A stretch of 20,871 nucleotides of DNA, taken from a virus. The notes under the pieces were generated by a model. That model saw only the letters and a program-made list of their open reading frames with translations. It had not been told where the DNA came from and did not search any database. This document shows, piece after piece, positions 1-6,015 of this stretch (position 1 is the stretch's first letter; each line of letters opens with the position of its first letter). Position numbers and translations under genes: made by a program. Where the stretch lies: the IMG/VR virus record IMGVR_UViG_3300025083_000273, positions 1 to 20,871 of that record; one strand, 5' to 3'.

Positions 1-666
1 AAGCCGGTCTGGCACGAGTTCGTTGACAGTATGATGTCGGCTGACGTGCATATCGAAGAGGGTTGGCCGGTTCACATTGGGCTTGACTTTGGTTTGACGC
101 CTGCGGCTGTCTTTGGGCAGAAGATGCAGAATGGCCGGTGGCACGTTGTGCATGAGCTTGTTGCGTTTGATATGGGGCTTGAGCGGTTTTGCCATCACTT
201 GCTGGCTGACATACAACAGCACTTTCCAAAGTCGGACGTGTTGATCTGGGGTGATCCGGCTGGTGTCAAGCGTGACGAGATATTTGAGGTGACGGCGTTT
301 GAGCATCTGCGCACGATGGGGCTACACGCTAGGCCGACCAGCACCAACGATTTTATGGTTCGGCGTGAAGCTGGTGCTATGCCGATGAATAGGTTGATTG
401 ACGGCAAGCCCGGCCTGCTGGTTAATCGTTCTTGCGTTAAGGTTCGCAAGTCTTTGGCTGGCGGTTATCATTTTAAACGTATGGCAGTCGGCGCTGGTCA
501 AGAGCGGTTCCGCGATGTGGCGAATAAAAACCAGCACTCGCACGTTGGTGACGCATTTGGCTATTTGATGCTTGGCGCTGGCGAGGTGCGGAACATTACG
601 CGCAACAGCCAGTTTAGCAATCAGTTTAAACAGGCCACAGCAAATATGGATTTTAGTGTTTTTTAA
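1..666 (+). CDS. terL: Terminase large subunit, C-terminal nuclease domain (5' partial)
   Basis: The reading frame is open from base 1, so the gene starts upstream; 221 residues are visible. The large terminase is the packaging motor that pumps DNA through the portal and cuts the concatemer. The visible part is the RNase H-fold nuclease domain. The acidic metal-binding residues are recognisable: Asp29 in GLDFG, Asp85 in GDPAG and Asp184 in HVGDAFGYL (numbering from base 1). The ATPase domain with its Walker motifs lies outside the window. An in-frame ATG at 31 is internal, because the codons before it read on as a plausible protein. The stop TAA overlaps the next start as TAATG. Family assignment is from these motifs plus the portal downstream; the exact terminase subfamily cannot be told from this half. 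Confidence 0.93.
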   Translation, partial: KPVWHEFVDSMMSADVHIEEGWPVHIGLDFGLTPAAVFGQKMQNGRWHVVHELVAFDMGLERFCHHLLADIQQHFPKSDVLIWGDPAGVKRDEIFEVTAFEHLRTMGLHARPTSTNDFMVRREAGAMPMNRLIDGKPGLLVNRSCVKVRKSLAGGYHFKRMAVGAGQERFRDVANKNQHSHVGDAFGYLMLGAGEVRNITRNSQFSNQFKQATANMDFSVF

Positions 667-1142
667 TGTGGCAGCGCGAAATAACCAACAATCGCCAAAT
701 CCAGATTGTGCCGTTTCATTGGACGCACCCCTATGCGGCTGATTTGCGGGAGCATGACAAGAAGGCTTTTAATCATATTCCTGACTATCAAGAGATGTTA
801 AAGGCGTTCCAAGCCGAGGGCGGCGCTATCACGGCGCTGTGGCGCGGCAGGATTGTTGCCTGCTTGGGCTGCAATGTTATGTGGCCTAGTGTAGCAGAGG
901 CGTGGATGATAACATCTATAGAATTTCCCAACATATCTACTACAGCGACAAGGGCAGCTATTAGATATTTCGATAAGATTTCTATAGAGTATCAATTAAA
1001 ACGATTGCAGATCACTGTTGACACAGAAAACGAGCTTGCGATGCGGTGGGCAAAGGTGTTAAAATTCACGCCAGAAGGATTACTGCGCAAATATGGGCCG
1101 GGCAATTCTGACCACATGATGTTCGCAAAGGTTTACGAATGA
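666..1142 (+). CDS. T7 gp13-like / GNAT-like virion-associated protein
   Basis: This 158-residue protein resembles the phage gp13-like family (T7 gp13 is 138 residues), whose members have a GNAT-acetyltransferase-like look. Features that fit are the helix-rich start with HIPDYQEML, the strand pair around ALWRGRIVACLG, and the C-terminal pattern in which an N-terminally placed residue pair precedes RWAKVLKFTPEG and a final MFAKVY strand. In T7, gp13 is needed for virion maturation; real acetyltransferase activity is not shown by the sequence, since a clear acetyl-CoA pyrophosphate loop (Q/RxxGxG/A) is missing. It sits between terminase and portal and overlaps both neighbours (TAATG before, ATGA after). 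The middle, about 905-1020, is unusually A+T-rich, with four ATA codons and AGG, AGA and CGA arginines. A small GNAT enzyme is the alternative reading. Confidence 0.7.
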   Translation: MWQREITNNRQIQIVPFHWTHPYAADLREHDKKAFNHIPDYQEMLKAFQAEGGAITALWRGRIVACLGCNVMWPSVAEAWMITSIEFPNISTTATRAAIRYFDKISIEYQLKRLQITVDTENELAMRWAKVLKFTPEGLLRKYGPGNSDHMMFAKVYE

Positions 1143-1360
1143 GCAATCTTTTTAAAACCCCTAAAATGCCAACGCCGCAACAAGTTGCCCCAGAGGTGAC
1201 AGAAGCGCAAAAACGGCAAGAAGAGCGCCTTGAAGCGCAAGAAGAAAGCCAAGCACGTCAAATGGCTGCTCGGCGCAGGGCTAGGCAGTACGGCGGTCGG
1301 CGTATGCTTATGGCTTCTATTCGCGGCGGCACAGCCGAAGATGAAACAACTTTAGGGTAA
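1139..1360 (+). CDS. Small charged phage protein with GRR...TTLG C-terminus
   Basis: A 73-residue protein. Residues 20-50 are a strongly charged, probably helical stretch of Glu, Gln, Arg and Ala; residues 44-55 hold an Arg cluster. The C-terminus has the pattern GRR (53-55), LM, RGG, then TTLG at the very end (70-73). The next gene ends in the same way, so the two look like relatives or products of convergent use of one motif. Small proteins ending in a GR(x)nTLLG/TTLG-type motif are, from memory, common between terminase and portal genes in marine phages; their role is unknown to me. The start ATG overlaps the previous stop (ATGA), with AAAGG upstream. No enzyme domain or membrane segment is visible. 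Confidence 0.75.
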   Translation: MSNLFKTPKMPTPQQVAPEVTEAQKRQEERLEAQEESQARQMAARRRARQYGGRRMLMASIRGGTAEDETTLG

Positions 1361-1365
1361 TTGAT

Positions 1366-1641
1366 ATGAGCAATGTAGTTAAAAAAGTTGGCGGCGCAAT
1401 TGGAATTGGCCCGAAGAAAAAAGCGCCTAGTATGGCTGTTGCAAATTTGGCCGCTACGGCTGCCGGAACCAGTGTCGAAGAAATGGCTGGTAAATTAACA
1501 GCGCAAAAGGCAGCTAGATCAGAACGAGCAGCGGCTGCTAAAAGACGTGGCCGCAGAGCGGGTCGCCGTGGGTTAATGATGGCTGGTCGCCTTGGTGGCG
1601 GCGGTGAGCAAGAAGAAACCAAGACAACATTAGGAGCGTAG
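1366..1641 (+). CDS. Small basic phage protein, related C-terminus to its upstream neighbour
   Basis: A 91-residue, Ala/Gly/Lys/Arg-rich protein. Residues 1-20 hold a Gly-rich start and a KKK cluster; residues 20-50 look helical and Ala-rich; residues 59-68 are an Arg-rich patch ending in GRR (66-68); the tail reads LMMAGR, four Gly, acidic EQEE and TTLG (87-90) plus a final Ala. The last 26 residues parallel the last 21 of the preceding gene. The start is an ATG five bases after the previous stop, with AGGG at 1354-1357 about eight bases before it. Function is unknown; position and charge suggest a virion or packaging accessory that touches DNA, but this is inference only. Confidence 0.75.
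   Translation: MSNVVKKVGGAIGIGPKKKAPSMAVANLAATAAGTSVEEMAGKLTAQKAARSERAAAAKRRGRRAGRRGLMMAGRLGGGGEQEETKTTLGA
1632..1636 (+). promoter_or_regulatory. Shine-Dalgarno AGGAG for an 11-codon gene
   Basis: AGGAG lies seven bases before the ATG at 1644. It is as good as any ribosome binding site in the window and is the main evidence that the tiny downstream frame is translated. It lies inside the last codons of the preceding gene. Confidence 0.65.
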
Positions 1642-1643
1642 TT

Positions 1644-1679
1644 ATGCCGAAGAAAAAAGGTAAGGGTTACGGTAAGTAA
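1644..1679 (+). CDS. 11-residue basic micropeptide (MPKKKGKGYGK)
   Basis: The frame encodes 11 residues: MPKKKGKGYGK, with five of its eleven residues Lys. It would normally be skipped because of its length. Support comes from three points: AGGAG sits at ideal spacing; it fills a gap in an otherwise gapless run of genes; and its TAA overlaps the next ATG as TAATG, the same stop-start junction used by clear genes here. The product may matter as a peptide (polycation binding DNA) or only as a leader that delivers ribosomes to the next gene, which lacks a strong site of its own. A -1 frameshift near its end would fuse it to that gene; no classic slippery heptamer was recognised. Family unknown. 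Confidence 0.5.
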   Translation: MPKKKGKGYGK

Positions 1680-1840
1680 TGGAAAAGAAAAAAGAGGTTT
1701 GGGATAAGAAACGCCCAAAGGGTTTGGGCAAGCCAAAAGGTTTAAGCCCGGCACAAAAGCGCAAAGCGCAGCGAGCCGCAGCAAAGGCTGGCCGTCCATA
1801 TCCTAACCTTGTCGATAACATGAGGGCGGCGCGTGACTAA
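1679..1840 (+). CDS. 53-residue Lys/Arg-rich phage protein (GRPYPNLVDN motif)
   Basis: The frame from ATG 1679 to TAA 1838-1840 gives 53 residues. Residues 1-40 are dominated by Lys, Arg, Gly, Pro and Ala. The C-terminal third carries GRPYPNLVDN followed by MRAARD. From memory, a tail of this kind (AGRPYPNLVDN, then an Ala/Arg-rich end) recurs in small hypothetical proteins of marine phages next to DUF6321-like genes, which supports a real gene. It starts by overlapping the micropeptide stop (TAATG), and its end overlaps the next gene by eight bases. No catalytic motif or membrane segment is seen. Function is unknown. Confidence 0.7.
   Translation: MEKKKEVWDKKRPKGLGKPKGLSPAQKRKAQRAAAKAGRPYPNLVDNMRAARD
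1822..1826 (+). promoter_or_regulatory. Shine-Dalgarno GAGGG that supports a GTG start
   Basis: GAGGG lies six bases before GTG 1833. It supports the GTG as the start of the DUF6321-like gene, since no ATG occurs early in that frame. Confidence 0.55.
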
Positions 1841-2108
1841 GAAAGCGCATCAGGCTCCGGGCGGTGGATTGAACGAAGCTGGTCGCAGGCATCACGAAGC
1901 CAAGGACGGCGGCAATCTAAAGCGCCCAGTCAAAACTGGCACTGGGCCGCGCCGCGTTTCTTTTGCTGGCCGGTTCGGTGGTATGGCTGGCCCTGAGACA
2001 AAACCAGATGGATCGCCCACTAGGTTAAAAAAGGCACTATCTGCTTGGGGCTTTGGGTCAAAGCAAGCTGCGAGAAACTTTGCGAAGAGGCACAAGAAAA
2101 ATGCGTAG
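1833..2108 (+). CDS. DUF6321-like small basic phage protein
   Basis: A 91-residue protein starting at GTG. Motifs in order are GGGLNEAGRRHHE (about 10-22), GGNLKRPVK (about 27-35), SFAGRFGGMAGPE (about 44-56), DGSPTRLKKALSAWGFG (about 60-76) and a basic tail. The order 'GGL..G...., NL..PV, SF..R.GGM.GP, G.PTR...L..W' matches the family I remember as DUF6321, found in tailed phages; a search is needed to confirm. Members often carry Cys in the SF..R segment, while this one has none. The role is unknown. The end overlaps the portal start by eight bases, so its expression is probably coupled to portal synthesis. Confidence 0.75.
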   Translation: MTKKAHQAPGGGLNEAGRRHHEAKDGGNLKRPVKTGTGPRRVSFAGRFGGMAGPETKPDGSPTRLKKALSAWGFGSKQAARNFAKRHKKNA

Positions 2109-3663
2109 TGTTGAGGAAATCCTAAAGCGTCACGATATTGCGCAGCGCCGCAAAGATAATTGGCGGCAGATTTACGAAGATTGTTATGAGTTCGGCTTGC
2201 CGCAGCGCAATCTGTATGATGGCTATTACGAGGGCGGTGGCTCTCCGGGGCAAAACAAAATGGCTCGCGTGTTCGATAGCACGGCTATCAATGCAACACA
2301 GCGATTTGCCAACCGCATCCAGTCGGGCCTATTCCCGCCTTATGCACCGTGGTGCCGCCTAGAGCCGGGGCCAGAAATTCCAGAAGAGCGGCGCATCGAA
2401 GCACAAATGGCGCTGGATATGTACAGCGACACAATGTTTAGTGTGCTGCGCCAATCTAACTTTGATTTGGCTATGGGCGAGTTCTTGCTCGATTTGGCGG
2501 TCGGCACAGCTTGTATGCTGATCCAGCCCGGCGATGAGCTAAACCCAATCCGATTTACTGCGGTGCCGCAGTATTTGGTTGCTATTGAAGAGGGCGCACA
2601 CGGCAAGGTGGATAATGTTTACCGGCGTATGCGTATGAAGGGCGAGGCCATTAGCCAGCACTGGCAAGATGCCGAAATCCCAGAGCGTATGCAGCGCATG
2701 ATTGACGAAAAGCCGACTGAGGAAATCGAGCTTATCGAAGCCACACTGTATGAGCCTGAGATGGGTGAGTTCTGCTATCACGTCATTTGGCCGGAAGGCA
2801 AAGCCGAGCTATTAAAGCGTTACATGAAATCCAGTCCTTGGATCGTGGCGCGTTACATGAAGGTCGCTGGCGAGGTCTACGGTCGTGGGCCGTTGGTCAC
2901 TGCTATCCCAGACATCAAGACGCTAAACAAGACGCTAGAGTTGCTGCTTAAAAATGCCAGCTTGTCGATTGCCGGTGTTTACACTGCTGCTGATGACGGC
3001 GTGTTGAACCCGCAAGCAATCCGCATTGCGCCGGGTGCTATTATCCCGGTGGCGCGTAATGGTGGCCCGCAGGGTGAGAGCCTGCGTCAGATGCCACGAT
3101 CTGGTGACTTTAACGTGTCGCAGATCGTCATCAATGATTTGCGCATGAACGTCAAAAAGATTTTGCTCGATGACACACTGCCGCCTGACAATATGAGCGC
3201 AAGGTCTGCGACAGAGATTGCCGAGCGCATGAAAGAATTGGCGCAGAACCTTGGCTCCGCTTTTGGTCGTTTGATTACCGAGACTATGGTGCCAATGATT
3301 GCGCGTATCTTGTATGTGATGGATGAGCGCGGCTTGATTGAGATGCCACTGCGCGTCAACGGCCTTGAAGTTAAGGTCACGCCAGTCAGCCCAATTGCAC
3401 AAGCGCAAAATATGGGTGATATCGAAAAGATTATGCAGTGGGTGCAAATGTCGTCAGCCCTTGGCCCCGAAGGTCAGATGGCTGTCAAGACAGGCAGTAT
3501 TGCAGATTATGTTGCTGACAAGCTGGGTATCCCGGCTGAGTTGCGCACATCTCCAGAGGAACGCGAGATGATGATGCAGCAGGCAATGGAAGCCGCCCAG
3601 ATGGCGGCACAAGCGGAGGCCGGTGAAATGCCAGAAGGTGAGGCACCGCCAGAAGGGGTATAA
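2101..3663 (+). CDS. Portal (head-tail connector) protein, T7 gp8-like
   Basis: The portal forms the dodecameric ring at one capsid vertex through which DNA enters and leaves and to which the tail attaches. From ATG 2101 it has 520 residues, close to T7 gp8 (536). The frame is open to a TTG at 2053, but ATG 2101 is preferred: it has AGAGG ten bases upstream and its MRSVEEILKR start fits the family. Recognisable segments are the N-terminal helix with the W.....CYEFGLPQR pattern, DSTAINATQRFANRIQSGLFPP (split here as DSTAINATQRF and IQSGLFPP), the central GEVYGRGP, and SARSATEIAERM near the crown region. The C-terminus is a Met/Ala/Glu/Gln-rich tail, as is common for portals. The stop is followed after two bases by the next start. 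Confidence 0.95.
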   Translation: MRSVEEILKRHDIAQRRKDNWRQIYEDCYEFGLPQRNLYDGYYEGGGSPGQNKMARVFDSTAINATQRFANRIQSGLFPPYAPWCRLEPGPEIPEERRIEAQMALDMYSDTMFSVLRQSNFDLAMGEFLLDLAVGTACMLIQPGDELNPIRFTAVPQYLVAIEEGAHGKVDNVYRRMRMKGEAISQHWQDAEIPERMQRMIDEKPTEEIELIEATLYEPEMGEFCYHVIWPEGKAELLKRYMKSSPWIVARYMKVAGEVYGRGPLVTAIPDIKTLNKTLELLLKNASLSIAGVYTAADDGVLNPQAIRIAPGAIIPVARNGGPQGESLRQMPRSGDFNVSQIVINDLRMNVKKILLDDTLPPDNMSARSATEIAERMKELAQNLGSAFGRLITETMVPMIARILYVMDERGLIEMPLRVNGLEVKVTPVSPIAQAQNMGDIEKIMQWVQMSSALGPEGQMAVKTGSIADYVADKLGIPAELRTSPEEREMMMQQAMEAAQMAAQAEAGEMPEGEAPPEGV

Positions 3664-3665
3664 GA

Positions 3666-3935
3666 ATGAACCCAGACGGTTGGGATGGTCTACGTTCTGT
3701 GGACCCTAAGATTGCAGAAAAACAGCAAGTAGACAAAGACGATATTGATCGTCTCTATTTGCGCGTATTCGCCAGTGACGATGGGGCAAAGCTGCTCACC
3801 CATCTACGCGCGCTGACGATAGAGCAGCCAACGTGGTATCCCGGCGAAGAGGCCAGCCACGGCTATGCTCGCGAAGGCCAGAACAGTCTGGTCAGGGAAA
3901 TTGAGCGGCGCATGAAAAGAGCGAGATCACTATGA
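3666..3935 (+). CDS. Bbp19-like phage protein
   Basis: An 89-residue protein. Residues 26-55 contain DIDRLYLRVFASDDGAKLL and HLRALTIEQP, and the second half has the AREGQNSLVREIERR pattern. This layout ('F.R.F.S.DG...L..LR..T.....', then 'EGQ..LVR.I...') matches the small protein family named after Bordetella phage BPP-1 Bbp19, usually encoded between portal and capsid genes. Its function is not established; position suggests head assembly or packaging. AAGGGG at 3653-3658 gives a good ribosome binding site for ATG 3666. The stop overlaps the scaffold start (ATGA), implying translational coupling. Assignment is from memory of the pattern. Confidence 0.75.
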   Translation: MNPDGWDGLRSVDPKIAEKQQVDKDDIDRLYLRVFASDDGAKLLTHLRALTIEQPTWYPGEEASHGYAREGQNSLVREIERRMKRARSL

Positions 3936-4708
3936 ACGAAACTGATGGTCTGTTGGCCGATGCTCAAGTTGAGAGTGACGATAACCAACAGCAAGCAGAA
4001 GAAACAATCTCACACGTTAAGCCTGATGGCGAGACAGTTTCTAGTGACGCAGTAGCGTCAGAGGCGGCAACCGAAGAGGGAAAACCTGAGTGGTTGCCAG
4101 AAAAATTTAATACCGGCGAAGATTTGGCAAAGGCTTATTCTGAGTTGCAGAAAAAGTTTAGCCAAGGAAAGCACAAAGCCCCAGAAGAGTATGACGAAAG
4201 CGTGTTTGCTGAGGCTGGCATTCCAGAGGATGACGAGCTTTACACAACATACAAAGACTGGGCTAAAGAAAACGGCATTAGCCAGTCTGCGTTTGAAGAA
4301 CTTGCTGGCAAGTTTATTTCTATGGCTGGTGAAGAGGCTGAGGCCGCAGACATTTCATACAAGGAAGAATATGAAAAGCTGGGCAACAATGCAGACGCAA
4401 TCATTAAATCAATGTCTGACTGGGCTTCTGGTCTGGTGCGCAAAGGTGTTTGGTCTGAGGATGATTTTGAAGAGTTCAAAATTATGGGCGGCACAGCCCA
4501 AGGCATGAGGGCTTTGCAGAAAGTGCGCAGCTATTATGGCGACAAGGCTATTCCTGTTGACGTTGCGCCATTGGCCGGTGCGCCGTCAAAAGACGAACTG
4601 ATGGCTATGGTTGGCAAACCAGAATATCAAACTGACCCAACATATCGAATGAAGGTTGAAAAAATGTTTGAGCAAGCGTTTGGCAATGACGAATACTCGC
4701 CAACTTAA
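3932..4708 (+). CDS. Capsid scaffolding / assembly protein, T7 gp9-like
   Basis: A 258-residue acidic protein (T7 gp9 has 307). Scaffold proteins drive coat assembly and leave the head before DNA fills it. Residues 1-50 are low-complexity and rich in Asp, Glu, Gln and Ser, as in disordered scaffold N-termini. Residues 51-59 hold KPEWLPEKF followed by EDLAKAYSELQKKF (63-76), a signature seen in many podovirus capsid-assembly proteins. The middle is helical and acidic. The C-terminus has GKPEYQTDPTYRMKVEKMFEQ, where scaffolds usually bind coat (quoted only in part by function). It is the last gene before a terminator, directly upstream of the capsid gene. No enzymatic motif is seen. Confidence 0.88.
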   Translation: MNETDGLLADAQVESDDNQQQAEETISHVKPDGETVSSDAVASEAATEEGKPEWLPEKFNTGEDLAKAYSELQKKFSQGKHKAPEEYDESVFAEAGIPEDDELYTTYKDWAKENGISQSAFEELAGKFISMAGEEAEAADISYKEEYEKLGNNADAIIKSMSDWASGLVRKGVWSEDDFEEFKIMGGTAQGMRALQKVRSYYGDKAIPVDVAPLAGAPSKDELMAMVGKPEYQTDPTYRMKVEKMFEQAFGNDEYSPT

Positions 4709-4713
4709 AGGTC

Positions 4714-4745
4714 AAGAGGGAACTGTTTACAGTTCCTTCTTTTTT
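4714..4745 (+). terminator. Intrinsic terminator after the scaffold gene
   Basis: GGAACTG (4719-4725) pairs perfectly with CAGTTCC (4730-4736) around a TTTA loop. The stem can extend outward to 4714-4725 with 4730-4741 (12 pairs, one G-U). The T-rich run TTCTTTTTT at 4737-4745 follows. It begins six bases after the scaffold stop and separates the packaging genes from the capsid gene. Confidence 0.85.
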
Positions 4746-4754
4746 CAATATAAT
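4726..4754 (+). promoter_or_regulatory. Sigma70-type promoter for the capsid unit
   Basis: TTTACA at 4726-4731 and a perfect TATAAT at 4749-4754 are 17 bases apart, the optimal spacing; the -35 differs from consensus at one base. The -35 box lies in the loop and 3' arm of the terminator hairpin. The predicted start of transcription is near 4761. A host-type promoter here would give extra capsid mRNA just after read-through is stopped. No experimental support; the inference rests on sequence match and position. Confidence 0.7.
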
Positions 4755-4760
4755 ACCTGT

Positions 4761-4886
4761 TGACAGACAATCGGCTTTCGACCTGTCGCCAACGCTTGGG
4801 GGCGTAGCGTGTATGCCCAAGCCGCAGCCCGAAAGGATACCTGCTAGGCGCTAATCGTGTTTTAACTTTTACAAAGGAATAGGAAA
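4761..4886 (+). promoter_or_regulatory. Structured leader (5' UTR) of the capsid gene, three candidate hairpins
   Basis: About 126 bases separate the predicted transcript start from the capsid ATG. Hairpin 1: GACAG (4762-4766, with a U-G pair 4761/4788) pairs with CTGTC (4783-4787), topped by TCG/CGA (4771-4773 / 4779-4781). Hairpin 2: GCTTGGG (4794-4800) pairs with CCCAAGC (4816-4822), a perfect seven-base stem with a 15-base loop. Hairpin 3: GCAG (4824-4827) pairs with CTGC (4841-4844), enclosing CC-GAAA-GG, a GNRA tetraloop. A linker leads to the ribosome binding site AAAGGA (4873-4878). No known riboswitch or leader family was recognised. The pairing was found by eye and has no covariation support. 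Confidence 0.45.
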
Positions 4887-5720
4887 ATGGCTGTAGGCAT
4901 TTCCAATGCTTTTGTGCAATTGTTCGATGCGGAAGTGAAGCAGGCTTATCAAGCATCTCGTGCTTTGGCTGGCATTACTCGCGAAAGAACAAGTGTCGAA
5001 GGCAATCAGGTGAAGTTCCCGAAGATCGGGAAAGGCACCGCAACAGTTCGCGTACCGCAAACTGACGTAACCCCTCTTAACGTGACCTATTCGCAGGTCA
5101 CAGCAACAATGAGCGACTACATCGCTGCCGAATATAGCGACATCTTTTCACAGCAGAAAGTCAATTTTGACGAGCGCCGTGAATTGGTGCAAGTAGTCGG
5201 TGCAGCTATTGGTCGCCGTATGGATCAGCTTGTTATTGACGCGCTCAATGCAGCTTCCGCACCGTCAACCGTTGCAACAACTGTTGGTGGCGCAGGCACA
5301 AACATGAACCTTGCAAAGCTGCTCGCAGCTAAAAAGGCTCTGGATGTGAAGAACGTGCCAGCAGAAGGCCGCTGCATGATCATTCACGCAAACGGTTTGT
5401 CAGCATTGCTTGATGAGACAGAACTTACCAGCAGCGATTTTGCTACTGTGAAGGCTCTTTCAACAGGCGAGATCGACACTTTCCTCGGCTTTAAGTTCAT
5501 CACACTTGGTGATCGTGATGAAGGTGGCCTGCCACTACCATCAACCCGCACTTGCTTTGCGTTCCATCGCGATGCAATCGGCCTTGGTATCGGCATGAAC
5601 CAAAAGTCAGAAATCAACTACGTTCCTGAGAAAACGTCATTCCTCGTTTCTTCAATGTTCTCCGCAGGCGCGGTTGCCATTGATGACGATGGCATTGTCA
5701 AAATCTCAGCGACTGAATAG
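4887..5720 (+). CDS. Major capsid protein
   Basis: A 277-residue protein that makes the icosahedral shell. It follows the scaffold gene, has its own promoter and a strong ribosome binding site (AAAGGA, eight bases before ATG), and is shorter than T7 gp10A (345 residues). The N-terminal part (VKQAYQASRALAGITRER, then VKFPKIGKGTATVRVP) and the later segments SDYIAAEYSDIFSQQKVNFD, GRRMDQLVIDALN, CMIIHANGLSALLDE and FLGFKFITLGDR fit the HK97-fold coat proteins of marine and BPP-1-like podoviruses. The end (GAVAIDDDGIVKI) is typical for these coats. The codon choice is more regular, with more C-ending codons, than in flanking genes, as expected for a highly expressed protein. Subfamily assignment is tentative; the capsid identity is well supported by context. 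Confidence 0.93.
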   Translation: MAVGISNAFVQLFDAEVKQAYQASRALAGITRERTSVEGNQVKFPKIGKGTATVRVPQTDVTPLNVTYSQVTATMSDYIAAEYSDIFSQQKVNFDERRELVQVVGAAIGRRMDQLVIDALNAASAPSTVATTVGGAGTNMNLAKLLAAKKALDVKNVPAEGRCMIIHANGLSALLDETELTSSDFATVKALSTGEIDTFLGFKFITLGDRDEGGLPLPSTRTCFAFHRDAIGLGIGMNQKSEINYVPEKTSFLVSSMFSAGAVAIDDDGIVKISATE

Positions 5721-5735
5721 AAAGGAGTTTAGAAA

Positions 5736-6008
5736 ATGGCTTTCTCTTCAGCAGGATGGAATGTTATCGGTGCAGCTAAATCTGGCAACGCACCATCAAT
5801 GTACACCTACACATCAGCAGACGCGATTGCGACTGTGAACACCGAAGGTTATTTCAACGACTTGTCAGACACAGTGGCAGTTGGTGATGTGATCTTTGTT
5901 CACGACAGCGCGACCCCAACAATGTCAATCGTTGTTGTTCTGTCAAACGCATCTGGTGTTGTTGACGTATCAGACGGCACGGCTGTATCAGTCGCTGACG
6001 CAGACTAA
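5736..6008 (+). CDS. Probable head decoration protein
   Basis: A 90-residue protein, beta-rich and poor in charge, with Ser, Thr, Val and Asp dominant. The order DAIATVNTEGYFN, VAVGDVIFVHDS, then IVVVLSNASGVVDVSDG describes a small repeated-strand domain. Very similar short proteins follow the capsid gene in many marine podoviruses. It is preceded by a strong AAAGGAG (5721-5727), eight bases from the ATG, implying high expression, as needed for a protein present in hundreds of copies. No signal peptide or membrane segment. The decoration role is inferred from position, size and composition; a head fibre base or small tail protein is the alternative. Confidence 0.65.
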   Translation: MAFSSAGWNVIGAAKSGNAPSMYTYTSADAIATVNTEGYFNDLSDTVAVGDVIFVHDSATPTMSIVVVLSNASGVVDVSDGTAVSVADAD

Positions 6009-6015
6009 TTTAAGT

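Noticed and set aside
1317-1799. 160-residue open frame on the - strand across the small basic genes
   Set aside because: It runs antisense to three well-supported + strand genes, is low-complexity (Leu, Pro, Ala from complementing Lys/Arg/Gly/Ala codons), and no gene here is on the - strand.
2053-2100. TTG-initiated extension of the portal gene by 16 codons
   Set aside because: It would lie inside the DUF6321-like gene; ATG 2101 has a ribosome binding site and fits the expected portal start.
2935-3447. 170-residue open frame on the - strand inside the portal gene
   Set aside because: Shadow of the portal frame; His/Gln-rich sequence without recognisable motifs.
4760-4765. TTGACA, a perfect -35 match
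   Set aside because: No -10-like sequence lies 16-18 bases downstream, and it falls at the predicted start of the transcript from the better promoter just upstream.
4813-4854. 13-codon frame MPKPQPERIPARR in the capsid leader, a possible leader peptide
   Set aside because: Only a weak G-rich site lies upstream, and the same bases are better explained by hairpins 2 and 3. It cannot be excluded without comparative data.
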